This document shows positions 28,592 to 38,345 of a stretch of DNA of 64,000 nucleotides, piece by piece. The stretch is from Mycolicibacter sp. MU0083 (lineage in GTDB: Bacteria; Actinomycetota; Actinomycetes; Mycobacteriales; Mycobacteriaceae), in assembly GCF_963378075.1 (NCBI RefSeq), contig NZ_OY726394.1, positions 1,860,001 through 1,924,000 of the forward strand, read 5' to 3'. Every line of letters begins with the position of its first letter. Position 1 is the stretch's first letter. The position numbers were made by a program, and so were the translations under genes. Under the pieces are notes generated by a model. It made no database searches. It saw only the letters and a list, made by a program, of their open reading frames with translations, and was not told the DNA's origin.

Positions 28592-29347
28592 CTAACTGCC
28601 CAGATAGGTCGACTCCAGCACCAGATCGTGCAACAGGCTCTGGTACTCGACGTGGGTCTTGTGTTCGACGGTGTCCCAGCGCGCCCCCTGCTGGGCCTGC
28701 ATGTACTCGCGGTACCGCGGTGCTCCGGGCAACTTGACGTTGTCGGCCACCACCACCGAACCCGGATGCAGCCAGCCCCGATCCAGGATGGCGTGCAGAT
28801 CCGGCAGGTAGGCGTCCTTGTCGTGATCGATGAACAAGAAGTCCAGCGCGCCGGCGCCGAAACCGTGCCGGGCGGTCAGGGCGTCCAGGGTGCGCCCGCC
28901 GTCACCGATGGTGCCCACCACGCAGGTGATCCGGTCGGCCACCCCGGCGTGCTCCCAGATCTGCCGCGCATTGGCGGCGTTGGCCTCGGCCAGCTCGATC
29001 GAATAGATCCGGGCGGCCGGGGCGGCGCGGGCGATCCGCAGTGCGCTGTATCCGCAGTAGGTGCCCAATTCGAGCGCCAGCGCCGGGTCGACGCGACGCA
29101 CCGCGGCGTCGAGCAACAGGCCTTTCTCATCACCGATATTGATCAGCAGCGACTTCTCGTAGGCGAATTCGTCGATGCGGGCCAGAACGTCGTCGACGTC
29201 ACCGGGACGGGCGTTGGCCAGCACATACTCGACCGCCGCAGCCTCGCGACCATCGCCGATCTGGCCGGTTGTGACGATGTTGCGAGCCCCCGTCGCGATT
29301 CGCAGAAACGACCACCGCAGGAACGGAAGACGTTTTTTCAGATCCAT
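28592..29347 (-). CDS. O-methyltransferase, catechol-type (Rv1703c type)
   Basis: SAM-dependent O-methyltransferase of the COMT/CCoAOMT family; small-molecule substrate unknown. SAM motif ALELGTYCGYSALRIA, ribose-binding YSIELAEANA, and metal-coordinating DFLFIDHDKDAYLPD with VVVADNVKLPGAP are all present, so it should be active and divalent-metal dependent. Start ATG 29347 (MDLKKRLPFLRW) is chosen; the frame could begin at 29383, but the added residues look unconserved. The N-terminal 40 residues are basic and may form an amphipathic membrane-contact helix. Convergent with xerD. Confidence 0.85.
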   Translation of the reverse strand: MDLKKRLPFLRWSFLRIATGARNIVTTGQIGDGREAAAVEYVLANARPGDVDDVLARIDEFAYEKSLLINIGDEKGLLLDAAVRRVDPALALELGTYCGYSALRIARAAPAARIYSIELAEANAANARQIWEHAGVADRITCVVGTIGDGGRTLDALTARHGFGAGALDFLFIDHDKDAYLPDLHAILDRGWLHPGSVVVADNVKLPGAPRYREYMQAQQGARWDTVEHKTHVEYQSLLHDLVLESTYLGS

Positions 29348-29470
29348 GGGTGCGAGTTTATGGCGCTTTGCGCCGACTATCACTGGTCATGTGGTCAATA
29401 CAGGGCAATACCGAGCCCGGTCACCTACTAGACTTCAGCGGATGTCCGCCACCACAGCGCCGGATCGGCC

Positions 29471-30325
29471 ATGAAAGACGAGAACCCCAGTGTCGGCTTG
29501 ACCGGGCGTCCGCCGCGGAACATCCCCGAGCCGCAGCCCCGTTCGACGCACGGTCCGGCCAAGGTCATCGCGATGTGCAACCAGAAGGGCGGCGTCGGCA
29601 AGACGACGTCGACCATCAATCTCGGTGCCGCACTGGCCGAATACGGCCGCAAGGTACTGCTGGTGGACCTCGACCCGCAGGGTGCGCTGTCCGCCGGGCT
29701 GGGTGTGCCGCACTACGAGCTGGCGCACACCGTGCACAACCTGCTGGTCGAGCCGCGCGTCGACATCGACGACGTGCTGGTGCACACCGCGGTGGAGAAC
29801 CTCGACCTGGTGCCCTCCAACATCGACCTGTCCGCCGCCGAGATCCAGTTGGTCAACGAGGTGGGGCGCGAGCACTCGTTGTCGCGGGCGCTGCGGCCGG
29901 TGCTGGACCGCTACGACTACCTGCTGATCGACTGCCAGCCGTCGCTGGGCCTGCTCACCGTCAACGGTCTGGCCTGCGCCGACGGAGTGCTGATCCCCAC
30001 CGAGTGTGAATACTTCTCGCTGCGCGGACTGGCGTTGCTGACCGACACCGTCGAGAAGGTCCGCGACCGGCTCAACCCCAAGCTGGCGATCAGCGGCATC
30101 CTGCTGACCCGGTACGACCCGCGCACGGTCAACTCCCGCGAGGTGATGTCGCGGGTGGTGGAGCGTTTCGGCGATCTGGTGTTCGACACCGTGATCACCC
30201 GCACGGTGCGGTTCCCGGAGACCACGGTGGCCGGCGAGCCGATCACCACCTGGGCCCCCAAGTCCGGGGGCGCACAGGCCTACCGTGCGTTGGCCCGCGA
30301 AGTCATCGACCGCTTCGGCGCGTGA
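29471..30325 (+). CDS. ParA/Soj-family ATPase (Rv1708 type)
   Basis: Deviant-Walker ATPase: KGGVGKTT (Walker A with signature Lys), VDLDPQGAL, and LLIDCQPSLGLLT. The N-terminal ~30 residues are Pro/Arg-rich and unstructured. This is the second ParA-like gene of mycobacteria; it lies directly before scpA with a 4-bp overlap, suggesting a link to condensin loading and chromosome organisation rather than to parB, which is at the origin. 284 residues, shorter at the N-terminus than the 318-residue Rv1708. ATG 29471 is the first usable start; an ATG at 29441 is out of frame. Confidence 0.9.
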   Translation: MKDENPSVGLTGRPPRNIPEPQPRSTHGPAKVIAMCNQKGGVGKTTSTINLGAALAEYGRKVLLVDLDPQGALSAGLGVPHYELAHTVHNLLVEPRVDIDDVLVHTAVENLDLVPSNIDLSAAEIQLVNEVGREHSLSRALRPVLDRYDYLLIDCQPSLGLLTVNGLACADGVLIPTECEYFSLRGLALLTDTVEKVRDRLNPKLAISGILLTRYDPRTVNSREVMSRVVERFGDLVFDTVITRTVRFPETTVAGEPITTWAPKSGGAQAYRALAREVIDRFGA

Positions 30326-31170
30326 ACGTCGACACCGAGACGGCCGACGCGCCCGCCGACGCGACGGCAGAGGCGCCCGCCGACACGCACGGCTTCCAGG
30401 TCCGGCTGACCAACTTCGAGGGGCCGTTCGACCTGCTGCTGCAGCTGATCTTCGCCCATCGCCTCGATGTCACCGAAGTGGCGCTGCACCAGGTCACCGA
30501 TGACTTCATCGCCTACACCCGCGACGTCGGCTCGCAGCTGGAACTCGAGGAGACGACGGCCTTCCTGGTGATCGCCGCCACCCTGCTCGACCTCAAGGCG
30601 GCGCGGCTGTTGCCCGCCGGACAGGTCGACGACGAAGAGGACCTGGCGTTGCTGGAGGTCCGCGACCTGCTGTTCGCGCGGCTGCTGCAGTACCGGGCGT
30701 TCAAGCACGTCGCGCAGATGTTCGCCGAACTGGAAGCCGCCGCACTGCGCAGCTATCCGCGCGCGGTGGCGCTCGAAGACGGTTACGCCAACCTGTTGCC
30801 CGAGGTGATGCTGGGCGTCGACGCCGATTCGTTCGCCCAGATCGCGGCCGCGGCGTTCACCCCGCGCCCGGTACCGACGGTGGGTACCGAGCACCTGCAT
30901 CGGGTGATGGTGTCGGTGCCCGAGCAGGCCGGTGTGGTGCTGCGCCTGCTGGAGGCCCGCGGAACCGGCCAGTGGGCGTCGTTCACCGAACTGGTGGCCG
31001 ACTGCACCGTGCCGATCGAGATCGTCGGACGCTTCCTGGCGCTGCTCGAACTGTATCGAGCCCGGGCGGTAGCATTTGAGCAGTCAGAACCACTTGGTGT
31101 GCTCCAGGTGTCGTGGACGGGGGAACGCCCCACCAATGAAGACCTGGCGAAAGCAGAATTGGCCGAGTAG
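30322..31170 (+). CDS. scpA: segregation and condensation protein A (kleisin)
   Basis: Kleisin subunit bridging the SMC heads in bacterial condensin. 282 residues; the N-terminal block FQVRLTNFEGPFDLLLQLI and the DVTEVALHQVTDDFIAYT segment are diagnostic, and a C-terminal winged-helix region (VPIEIVGRFLALLELYRARAVAFEQ) binds the other SMC head. The first ~25 residues are acidic and Ala-rich. GTG 30322 overlaps the ParA-like stop. Continues into scpB. Confidence 0.94.
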   Translation: MNVDTETADAPADATAEAPADTHGFQVRLTNFEGPFDLLLQLIFAHRLDVTEVALHQVTDDFIAYTRDVGSQLELEETTAFLVIAATLLDLKAARLLPAGQVDDEEDLALLEVRDLLFARLLQYRAFKHVAQMFAELEAAALRSYPRAVALEDGYANLLPEVMLGVDADSFAQIAAAAFTPRPVPTVGTEHLHRVMVSVPEQAGVVLRLLEARGTGQWASFTELVADCTVPIEIVGRFLALLELYRARAVAFEQSEPLGVLQVSWTGERPTNEDLAKAELAE

Positions 31171-31184
31171 TGCGAGACGAAGTG

Positions 31185-31949
31185 ATGACTGACCCAACGC
31201 CCGACCCCGAGGTGCCGCAGGAGGCACCGGAGGACACCGCGGCGACCGATCCCGACACGACGGCGGAACCCGGCCCGTCGGGCTCCAACCTCGGTATCGA
31301 CGTCGCCGTGGCCCCCGAACTCGAGGACTCCGAACTGGGGGCGGTGCTCGAGGCGCTGCTGCTGGTGGTGGACACCCCGGTGACCGTCGACGCGCTCGCC
31401 GCGGCCACCGACCAACCGGTGTACCGGATCACCGCGAAACTGCGGACGATGGCCGAGGAGTTCGCCGCCCGCGACAGCGGAATCGACCTGCGCGAGGCCG
31501 GCGGCGGCTGGCGGCTCTACACCCGAGCCCGGTTCGCGCCCTATGTGGAGCGACTGCTGCTCGACGGAGCCCGGTCCAAGCTGACCCGCGCCGCACTGGA
31601 GACCCTCGCGGTGGTCGCCTACCGCCAGCCGGTGACCCGGGCCCGGGTCAGCGCGGTGCGCGGCGTCAACGTCGACGCCGTCATCCGAACCCTGGTGGCG
31701 CGCGGACTGATCACCGAGGCGGGCGCCGATCCCGACACCGGTGCGGTGACGTTCGCCACCACCGAGCTGTTCTTGGAGCGGCTCGGACTGTCGTCACTGG
31801 CCGATCTTCCCGACATTGCCCCGCTGCTCCCGGATGTGGACGTGATCGACGATTTGAGTGAATCCCTTGACAGTGAACCGCGTTTCATGAAACTCGGTGG
31901 CGCACCGGCGGCCGATCAGCCGCTGGCCTTCGATGTGGATCACCTCTGA
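31185..31949 (+). CDS. scpB: segregation and condensation protein B
   Basis: Winged-helix partner of ScpA; a dimer that clamps the kleisin. An acidic disordered N-terminal tail (~45 residues) is followed by ELGAVLEALLLVVDTPVT, then the KLTRAALETLAVVAYRQPVTR and VNVDAVIRTLVARGLI helices of the second winged helix. I chose ATG 31185 because it gives the MTDPT start resembling M. tuberculosis ScpB; a GTG at 31170 overlapping the scpA stop is the alternative and would add five residues. The stop overlaps the rluB start by 1 bp. Confidence 0.93.
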   Translation: MTDPTPDPEVPQEAPEDTAATDPDTTAEPGPSGSNLGIDVAVAPELEDSELGAVLEALLLVVDTPVTVDALAAATDQPVYRITAKLRTMAEEFAARDSGIDLREAGGGWRLYTRARFAPYVERLLLDGARSKLTRAALETLAVVAYRQPVTRARVSAVRGVNVDAVIRTLVARGLITEAGADPDTGAVTFATTELFLERLGLSSLADLPDIAPLLPDVDVIDDLSESLDSEPRFMKLGGAPAADQPLAFDVDHL

Positions 31950-32704
31950 TGGCGTGGCCGGACGAAGAACAGGACGGCGTGCGCCTGCAGAAGGTGCTGT
32001 CGCAGGCCGGCGTGGCCTCGCGCCGGGTCGCCGAGCGGATGATCCGCGACGGCCGCGTCGAGGTGGACGGCCGGGTGGTGACCGAATTGGGCACCCGGGT
32101 GGACCCCGACACCGCGGTGATCCGCGTCGACGGGGCGCGGGTCACCGTCGACGAGTCCCGGGTCTATCTGGCGCTGAACAAGCCCCGCGGTGTGCATTCG
32201 ACGATGTCCGACGAACTCGGGCGGCCGTGTATCGGCGACTACGTCGAACATCGGGTTCGCGGTGACGCCAAGCTGTTTCACGTGGGCCGACTCGACGCCG
32301 ACACCGAGGGACTGATGCTGCTGACCAACGACGGCGAGTTGGCGCACCGGCTGATGCATCCGTCGTACAAGATCCCCAAGACCTATGTCGCCACCGTGCT
32401 CGGGGCCGTCCCGCGCGGGTTGGGCAAGAAGCTGCGCGAGGGTGTCCAACTCGACGACGGTCCGGCCAAGGCCGACGATTTCGCCGTCGTCGACGCCGTC
32501 CCCGGCAGATCGCTGGTGCGGGTGACGCTGCACGAGGGGCGTAAGCGGATCGTGCGGCGGATGCTGGCCTCGGTCGGCTTCCCGGTGCAGGAGCTGGTCC
32601 GTACCGACATCGGCACGGTGGCCCTGGGCGAGCAGCGGGTCGGCAGCATTCGGGCGTTGACCCGCAAGGAGATCGGGGAACTCTACAAGGCAGTCGGGTT
32701 GTGA
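31949..32704 (+). CDS. rluB: 23S rRNA pseudouridine synthase, RluB/RsuA family
   Basis: Isomerises a specific uridine in rRNA to pseudouridine. N-terminal S4 domain ([19 protein letters not shown]), then the RsuA-family catalytic motif [19 protein letters not shown] with the essential Asp, and KTYVATVLG plus [12 protein letters not shown]. 251 residues. Position Rv1711 between scpB and cmk is conserved across actinobacteria. The exact target uridine (E. coli U2605-type) is inferred. Confidence 0.92.
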   Translation: MAWPDEEQDGVRLQKVLSQAGVASRRVAERMIRDGRVEVDGRVVTELGTRVDPDTAVIRVDGARVTVDESRVYLALNKPRGVHSTMSDELGRPCIGDYVEHRVRGDAKLFHVGRLDADTEGLMLLTNDGELAHRLMHPSYKIPKTYVATVLGAVPRGLGKKLREGVQLDDGPAKADDFAVVDAVPGRSLVRVTLHEGRKRIVRRMLASVGFPVQELVRTDIGTVALGEQRVGSIRALTRKEIGELYKAVGL

Positions 32705-33390
32705 GCGCGGGCAGCGCGGCCGTCGTCGCGATCGACGGTCCGGCCGGAACCGGAAAGTCCACGGTCGCCAGGGGATTGGCGTCGCGGCTGGGGTCGCGCT
32801 ACCTGGACACCGGCGCGATGTACCGGGTGGTCACGCTGGCGGTGCTGCGCGCCGGGGTGGCCCTCGATGACGCCGACGGAATCGCCGCGGTAGCCGACGG
32901 CGTCGAGTTGTCGGTGGAGTCCGGTCCCGACGGTGACCGTGCGTTCCTTGGCGGAGAAGATGTTTCGCGGGAGATCCGCGGCGACGAGGTGACCGGCGCG
33001 GTCTCGGCGGTGGCGGCGGTGGCCGCGGTCCGCTCCCGACTGGTGGCCCTGCAGCAAACGGCCGCCGGCAGCGGCGGTGTGGTGGTGGAAGGCCGCGACA
33101 TCGGCACGGTGGTGCTGCCCGACGCCGACGTGAAGATCTTCCTGACGGCCTCGCCCGAGGTCCGCGCCCAGCGGCGCAACGAGCAGAACATCGCGGCCGG
33201 GCAGCGTGACGACTACGCCGGCGTGCTGGCCGACGTGCTACGCCGCGACGAGTTGGATTCCACGCGGGCGGTGTCGCCGCTGCGGCCCGCCGACGACGCG
33301 GTGATCGTGGACACCGGAGACATGAACCAGGAGCAGGTGATCGACCACCTGCGGAACCTGGTCGAACAGCATTGCGGGGCGATCCGATGA
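32701..33390 (+). CDS. cmk: cytidylate kinase
   Basis: Phosphorylates CMP/dCMP using ATP. P-loop [16 protein letters not shown] at the N-terminus, the YLDTGAMYR substrate segment, the [12 protein letters not shown] block, and the lid [14 protein letters not shown]. 229 residues. GTG 32701 overlaps rluB by 4 bp and the stop overlaps der by 4 bp, so rluB-cmk-der is a tightly coupled unit. Confidence 0.95.
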   Translation: MSAGSAAVVAIDGPAGTGKSTVARGLASRLGSRYLDTGAMYRVVTLAVLRAGVALDDADGIAAVADGVELSVESGPDGDRAFLGGEDVSREIRGDEVTGAVSAVAAVAAVRSRLVALQQTAAGSGGVVVEGRDIGTVVLPDADVKIFLTASPEVRAQRRNEQNIAAGQRDDYAGVLADVLRRDELDSTRAVSPLRPADDAVIVDTGDMNQEQVIDHLRNLVEQHCGAIR

Positions 33391-34787
33391 GTGACGGAAC
33401 CTGGTACGACGAAAGCGACTGGGAGATCGGCGAGGAAGGCGGATTCGACGACCTCGTCGAAGACGCCGGCCCGCCGCCGGTCGTCGCCGTCGTCGGCCGT
33501 CCCAATGTCGGCAAATCCACTCTGGTCAACCGGATCCTGGGCCGCCGCGAAGCCGTCGTGCAGGACCTGCCCGGCGTCACCCGCGACCGGGTGTCCTACG
33601 ACGCGCTGTGGACCGGACGCCGATTCGTGGTGCAGGACACCGGCGGTTGGGAACCCGACGCCAAGGGACTGCAGCAACTGGTGGCCGAGCAGGCCGCGGT
33701 GGCGATGCGCACCGCCGACGCGATCATCCTGGTGGTGGACGCGGTGGTGGGCGCCACTGCCGGCGACGAAGCCGCGGCACGGATTCTGCGCCGCTCCGGT
33801 AAGCCGGTGTTCCTGGCCGCCAACAAGGTCGACAGTGAGCGCGCCGAAGCCGACGCGGCGGCATTGTGGTCGCTGGGCCTGGGCGAGCCCCACATCGTCA
33901 GTGCACTGCACGGCCGCGGCGTGGCCGACCTGCTCGACGAGGTGATCGCGAAACTTCCCGAGGTGGCCGAAATCGCCGGCGGCGGAGGCGGTCCGCGTCG
34001 CGTCGCGTTGGTCGGAAAGCCCAACGTCGGCAAGAGTTCGCTGCTTAACCGGCTCTCCGGCGACGAGCGCTCGGTGGTGCACGACGTCGCCGGCACCACC
34101 GTCGACCCGGTCGACTCGCTGATCGAAATGGACGGCAAGGTCTGGCGGTTCGTCGACACCGCCGGGCTGCGCCGCAAGGTCGGGCAGGCCAGCGGACACG
34201 AGTTCTACGCCTCGGTGCGCACCCACGGGGCCATCGACGCCGCCGAAGTGGTGATCATCCTGGTGGATTCGTCGCAGCCGCTGACCGAACAGGACCAGCG
34301 GGTGTTGGCGATGGTCATCGAGGCGGGCCGCGCCCTGGTGCTGGCCTTCAACAAGTGGGACCTGGTCGACGAAGACCGGCGTTACCTGTTGGACAAGGAG
34401 ATCGACCGCGATCTGCACCGGATCGCGTGGGCCCCCCGGGTCAACATCTCGGCCAAGACCGGTCGGGCCGTGCAGAAGCTGGTGCCCGCACTGGAGACCT
34501 CCCTGGCGTCGTGGGACCGGCGGATCTCCACCGGCCAGCTCAACACCTGGCTCAAGGAAGTCGTCTCGGCGACCCCGCCGCCGGCGCGCGGCGGGCGCAT
34601 ACCGCGCATCCTGTTCGCCACCCAGGCCGCGTCGCGGCCACCGACTTTCGTGTTGTTCACCACGGGTTTCCTGGAGGCCGGCTATCGGCGTTTCCTGGAG
34701 CGCCGGCTGCGTGAGACGTTCGGATTCGAGGGCAGCCCGATCCGGATCAACGTGCGTATGCGTGAGAAGCGCGGCCCCAAGCGCTGA
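33387..34787 (+). CDS. der: ribosome-associated GTPase Der (EngA)
   Basis: Essential double GTPase in 50S assembly. 466 residues. First G domain: [14 protein letters not shown], switch [19 protein letters not shown]. Second: [38 protein letters not shown]-terminal KH-like domain ends with [13 protein letters not shown]. The first ~30 residues are acidic ([15 protein letters not shown]). ATG 33387 overlaps cmk; an in-frame upstream start at 33372 is less likely. It ends the conserved block matching Rv1708-Rv1713. Confidence 0.96.
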   Translation: MSDGTWYDESDWEIGEEGGFDDLVEDAGPPPVVAVVGRPNVGKSTLVNRILGRREAVVQDLPGVTRDRVSYDALWTGRRFVVQDTGGWEPDAKGLQQLVAEQAAVAMRTADAIILVVDAVVGATAGDEAAARILRRSGKPVFLAANKVDSERAEADAAALWSLGLGEPHIVSALHGRGVADLLDEVIAKLPEVAEIAGGGGGPRRVALVGKPNVGKSSLLNRLSGDERSVVHDVAGTTVDPVDSLIEMDGKVWRFVDTAGLRRKVGQASGHEFYASVRTHGAIDAAEVVIILVDSSQPLTEQDQRVLAMVIEAGRALVLAFNKWDLVDEDRRYLLDKEIDRDLHRIAWAPRVNISAKTGRAVQKLVPALETSLASWDRRISTGQLNTWLKEVVSATPPPARGGRIPRILFATQAASRPPTFVLFTTGFLEAGYRRFLERRLRETFGFEGSPIRINVRMREKRGPKR

Positions 34788-34808
34788 GGCGCCGGCCCGC
34801 GGCCGAGA

Positions 34809-35243
34809 TCAGCCGGCCTTGGTCAACCGGAAATCCCACTGGCCGACCACACCGCCGGCCGGCCCGCGCCCGCACTGCTCCAACGTGGCCGTGGTCCATT
34901 GACCGGTCAGGGTCGCCGCGTCGAAGCTGGCGGTCTTGGACACCGGCAGCGGGGTGTGATCGACCGGGCAGTCCATCGAGCCGCGGCCGCTGTACTCCCA
35001 GCGGTCGCCGTTGAGATGAAACTCCGCGTTCTGCAGCCAGCGCTCCCCGTCGACGGTGACGCAGGTCGGCCCGCATGGGGTGAACGTCCAGGTCGAGGTC
35101 CGCTGCGACGGCCCGTGCTCGGCGGTGAAGGTGTACGGACCCGACGGCACCTCGGGGTCGGCCTGGGCCGCCGGAGCCGTCCCCAGAGCCACCAGCGCCG
35201 CACCGGCGGCACCGACGAGCAGCCTTCCCGAAATGCCGACCAT
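34809..35243 (-). CDS. small secreted protein of unknown function
   Basis: 144 residues with a clear Sec signal peptide (GRLLVGAAGAALVALGTAPAAQA, cut before DPEVPSG). The mature part is about 116 residues with four Cys (C58, C62, C92 and C124, approximately), likely two disulfides, and a pattern of alternating strands (PYTFTAEHG, STWTFTPCG, AEFHLNGDRWEY) that suggests a beta-barrel or lipocalin-like fold. This resembles small secreted mycobacterial proteins I cannot name exactly. Convergent with der and divergent from the TauE/SafE permease gene. Confidence 0.75.
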   Translation of the reverse strand: MVGISGRLLVGAAGAALVALGTAPAAQADPEVPSGPYTFTAEHGPSQRTSTWTFTPCGPTCVTVDGERWLQNAEFHLNGDRWEYSGRGSMDCPVDHTPLPVSKTASFDAATLTGQWTTATLEQCGRGPAGGVVGQWDFRLTKAG

Positions 35244-35291
35244 CGCACCAACCCTTCAACTCAGCTGTCCTGATCGTTTGCAGTACCAGCG

Positions 35292-35297
35292 TAGGGT
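35292..35297 (+). promoter_or_regulatory. -10 box of leaderless permease transcript
   Basis: TAGGGT followed by exactly 7 nt and then ATG 35305, so transcription should begin at the start codon. This supports the start chosen for the permease. Confidence 0.5.
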
Positions 35298-35304
35298 GCT
35301 GCAA

Positions 35305-36087
35305 ATGCCGGTTTCACAGATGGTGTTGATCGTTCTGGCCGGGGTGGGGGCGGGCGCGATCAACTCCCTGGTCGGCTCGGGCACGCTGATCACCTTTCCG
35401 ACCCTGGTGACGTTGGGCTTTGCGCCGCTGACCGCGACCATCTCCAACGCGATCGGCCTGGTGGCCGGGGGAATCTCGGGGACCTGGGCCTATCGGCGTG
35501 AGCTGCGCGGCCAGTGGGAGCGGCTGCGCTGGCAGATTCCCGGCTCGGTCCTGGGCGCGATGCTGGGCGCCTACCTGTTGCTGCACCTGCCCGAGAGCGT
35601 CTTCAACCGGGTGGTGCCGGCGCTGCTGGTGGGGGCGCTGGTGTTGGTGGTGGTGGGGCCCAAGATTCAGGCCATCGCCCAGCGCCGCGCCGAGGAGTCC
35701 GGGCGATCGATGACGGGCCTGAGCCGAGGCCGGATGGTCGCATTGAGCCTGGGCACCTTCGGTGTCGCGGTCTACGGCGGGTATTTCTCTGCAGCGCAAG
35801 GCATTCTGCTGATCGGTGTGATGGGTGTGCTGCTGCCGGAATCGATGCAGCGGATGAACGCCGCCAAAGTGCTACTGGTGCTGCTGGTCAACGTGGTCGC
35901 CGCGCTGGCCTATATCGGAACCGCCTTCGACCGGATCAGTTGGGCCGCAGCCGGATTGATCGCTGTAGGTTCGCTGATCGGAGGATACCTGGGTGGCCAT
36001 TACGGGCGCCGGTTGTCGCCGAATGCGCTGCGTGCGGTGATCCTGGTGGTCGGACTGATCGGGCTGTACCGGCTGCTGACCGTGTAG
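35305..36087 (+). CDS. TauE/SafE-family membrane permease
   Basis: 260-residue integral membrane protein with about eight hydrophobic helices. The TauE/SafE hallmark is at the first helix (GAGAINSLVGSGTLITFPTL) and again in the second half (YGGYFSAAQGILLIGVMG), the family's inverted repeat. These permeases move sulfite, sulfoacetate or related anions; the substrate here is unknown. ATG 35305 is supported by a -10 box 7 nt upstream. The frame extends further upstream but reads through the promoter. Confidence 0.87.
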   Translation: MPVSQMVLIVLAGVGAGAINSLVGSGTLITFPTLVTLGFAPLTATISNAIGLVAGGISGTWAYRRELRGQWERLRWQIPGSVLGAMLGAYLLLHLPESVFNRVVPALLVGALVLVVVGPKIQAIAQRRAEESGRSMTGLSRGRMVALSLGTFGVAVYGGYFSAAQGILLIGVMGVLLPESMQRMNAAKVLLVLLVNVVAALAYIGTAFDRISWAAAGLIAVGSLIGGYLGGHYGRRLSPNALRAVILVVGLIGLYRLLTV

Positions 36088-36094
36088 CGCCGCC

Positions 36095-37732
36095 TCAGGC
36101 GGTGCTCTGCCGGCGCCACCGCTCCCAGCGGGTACGCGGCGGCGGGACCGACGCCATCACCGCATCCATCGATGCCGCGTGCGGGTGCTCGGACCCGGTG
36201 ACCTCGACGGCTTTGGGAGCCACCGTCGCCGGCTCGGTGCCCTCCCACCAGACGGGTTGCAGCAGTGCGGAGACCACCGGGATCGCATGCCCGACGCTGT
36301 TGCGTCCCCAGGTGCAGGCCCGGTCGATGGTGGCCGCCGACGGGGCCAGGTTGACCGGCGACAGGGTCGGGGAGAACCGCACCAGGTGATCGGCATAGGG
36401 CGCGTTGCGCACCATCTGCAACTGGATGGCCTGGGTGATCGGCACCAGCCACAGGTGTTTGGGATCCCACTGCGGGTGAAAGCAGTCGAAGGCGAGGTAG
36501 CAGGCGTTGCGGGTGCCCAGCCGGCCCGCCCGGATACGTTTCCACGCCAGCTCCAGCGGCACGTTGCTGGCTGCGCCGCCGTCCACCAGCGCGCCGACGT
36601 CGTTGTCGGCCAACAAGGCGTCGAACATCGGCTCCATGGCCGGGTCCTTGGTCTCGTGGTGCAGCACACCGGGGATCGCTGAGGAGAACGACGCCGCGTC
36701 GACGACGTTGACGTCGCGGTCGGGGTTGTCGCCGCCGATGACGATCGGGGTCACCATCCGCGGATCGATGAACGCGGCGGTCTGCCACAGCCGGGTCGCC
36801 AGTTGCGGGCCCAGACCGATCGGCAGGTAGGAGAAGGACCGCAACTGCAGGCCGGCTAGGCGCTGGTTGCGGTAGCGCGACGGCAGCGCGGCGAAGGGCT
36901 GCTTGCGCACCCCGGCGACCACCGCGTCGAACGGGATCGCCAGATCCGACATCCGCATGCGCTCGCCGTCGTCGCGGCGGAACATCGCATCGGCGAACTG
37001 GTCGAAGTTCAACGCGAACACGCCGCTGAGGCCGTGCTTGCGTTGTTGGCGCTCGGGTCCCAGGATGGCGCGGAACGACACCGTTTTGGCCCACTGGATG
37101 TATTCCTCGATGGGCACCGGCAGGGTGCGGCTGACCACCGAACTCAGGATCGACCCGAACGACGAGCCGATCAGGTAGTCCGGCACCGCCCCGGACTCCA
37201 GCAGTGCCTCCATCCCGCCGATGTAGACGAACCCGGCGCCACCGCCACCCCCGAGGACGGTCACCAGTTTCTTGTGGCCGACCTCGGCGTCGAGTTCGGC
37301 CAGGGAGAAGTCGTTGGCATGGCGCTCGGCCAGCTGCCGACGCTGGGCGTCCTGTTCGGCGGTCAGCACGCCCAGGGCGTCGCGGGCCGCGGTCAACGCC
37401 ATCACCGGGTCGCGTTCGACGCGCAGTGGGCCGCGTAGCGCGTCGGCCACCTTGGCCCGCCACGGCGCCAGCTCCGCACCCACCGAGACGTCCCCGCGCC
37501 CGCGGGTTCCGCCCGGGCCCGCCGCGCCCGGCTCGAAGTCGTCGAGGCGGGCGAAGTTGAGCAGATAGCGCAGTTTGCGCAGCTGCTCGGCGGTCAACAC
37601 GTCGGGATGGCGCAGAGAGTGCCGGATCAGCCGGTTCTCCATCTTCTGCAGCAGCAAGACGGTGTCACCGGTGTCGACGTCGACGACTTCGTCGGTGCTC
37701 TCGGGCCCGGGTCCGGGCTGCGGGGCGCTCAT
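36095..37732 (-). CDS. patatin-like phospholipase
   Basis: 545-residue protein with a patatin Ser-Asp dyad: oxyanion loop GGGGAGFVYIGG, nucleophile elbow GSSFGS (Ser ~190), and catalytic Asp in the DGG motif ALVDGGAASNVP. The ~145-residue N-terminal part is helical and includes VLLLQKMENRLIRHSLRH; no signal peptide is seen, so it is probably cytosolic or peripheral. It likely hydrolyses acyl-lipid esters; the substrate is unknown. ATG 37732. Convergent with the permease, 7 nt between stops. Confidence 0.87.
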   Translation of the reverse strand: MSAPQPGPGPESTDEVVDVDTGDTVLLLQKMENRLIRHSLRHPDVLTAEQLRKLRYLLNFARLDDFEPGAAGPGGTRGRGDVSVGAELAPWRAKVADALRGPLRVERDPVMALTAARDALGVLTAEQDAQRRQLAERHANDFSLAELDAEVGHKKLVTVLGGGGGAGFVYIGGMEALLESGAVPDYLIGSSFGSILSSVVSRTLPVPIEEYIQWAKTVSFRAILGPERQQRKHGLSGVFALNFDQFADAMFRRDDGERMRMSDLAIPFDAVVAGVRKQPFAALPSRYRNQRLAGLQLRSFSYLPIGLGPQLATRLWQTAAFIDPRMVTPIVIGGDNPDRDVNVVDAASFSSAIPGVLHHETKDPAMEPMFDALLADNDVGALVDGGAASNVPLELAWKRIRAGRLGTRNACYLAFDCFHPQWDPKHLWLVPITQAIQLQMVRNAPYADHLVRFSPTLSPVNLAPSAATIDRACTWGRNSVGHAIPVVSALLQPVWWEGTEPATVAPKAVEVTGSEHPHAASMDAVMASVPPPRTRWERWRRQSTA

Positions 37733-37901
37733 CGGGACACGCGCAGGGTCGGGGGCGCCGAACAGTGCTGTGACAGGGAAAGCTGCATCAGTGGGGATTC
37801 CTGAGGGTCGTGGCGCTGCCGAGGGGGGAAGGCAGGCTCGCGTGGCGAGCCTAACCCGTCAAGGTGTCCTCACGCCGATTCGGGACACCGCGGCGCGTGC
37901 G

Positions 37902-37907
37902 GTAGGC
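37902..37907 (+). promoter_or_regulatory. -10 box of tRNA-Pro gene
   Basis: TAGGCT about 34 nt before the tRNA. Just upstream, GGTGTCC (37862-37868) and GGACACC (37882-37888) form an inverted repeat. 37733-37940 otherwise holds only the divergent upstream regions. Confidence 0.35.
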
Positions 37908-37940
37908 TTTCGACCTGCTGCCGGGTTACTCCGGCGGTGG

Positions 37941-38014
37941 CGGGCTGTGGCGCAGTTTGGTAGCGCACTTGACTGGGGGTCAAGTGGTCGCAGGTTCAAA
38001 TCCTGTCAGCCCGA
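37941..38014 (+). tRNA. proU: tRNA-Pro (anticodon GGG)
   Basis: 74 nt. Acceptor CGGGCTG pairs with CAGCCCG, discriminator A. Anticodon stem CTTGA/TCAAG with loop CTGGGGG places GGG at 34-36; T arm GCAGGTTCAAATCCTGT. CCA is not encoded. An integrase remnant and foreign-looking genes begin just downstream, so its 3' half is a plausible attachment site. The proU name is by analogy. Confidence 0.95.
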
Positions 38015-38099
38015 CAGAGTTTTACCAGGTCAGGAGTGTTTTCTCGGCCGAGATAAACGATTCGTAGCGGTTGGTTTTCGGTTGGATAGCAACGTATGC

Positions 38100-38345
38100 C
38101 TAGAGGCTCGCTATCCTGATCCTGCTCGAGAGTCCATCTATGGCTGTCCGTGCGGCGGCGTCGCTGGTATGACCGTAGATTTCGCGGGTTATTGCGACGG
38201 ATGAGTGGCCGAGAATGTCTGCGACCGCTTTGATATGCACACCCGATTCCAATAGCGCTACAGCGACTCCGTGCCTCAGAGTGCGCACGCCGATGTCATC
38301 GAGTCCTGCTTTGCGTGTGGCGATCGGGTCTGCTGCACGGATAGG
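38100..38345 (-). pseudogene. truncated tyrosine integrase (C-terminal fragment)
   Basis: Only the last ~80 residues of a phage/ICE-type tyrosine recombinase remain. Visible: GLDDIGVRTLRHGVAVALL, equivalent to the HxLRH box (RTLRH), ILGHSS with the second conserved His, and the nucleophile Tyr in REIYGHTSD, then a short tail. The N-terminal arm, core-binding domain and first catalytic Arg are missing; the frame runs into a stop just beyond a 21-bp palindrome at 38326-38376, so the palindrome marks the break. Lying 86 nt behind tRNA-Pro and pointing toward it, this is the expected position of an island integrase. Confidence 0.8.
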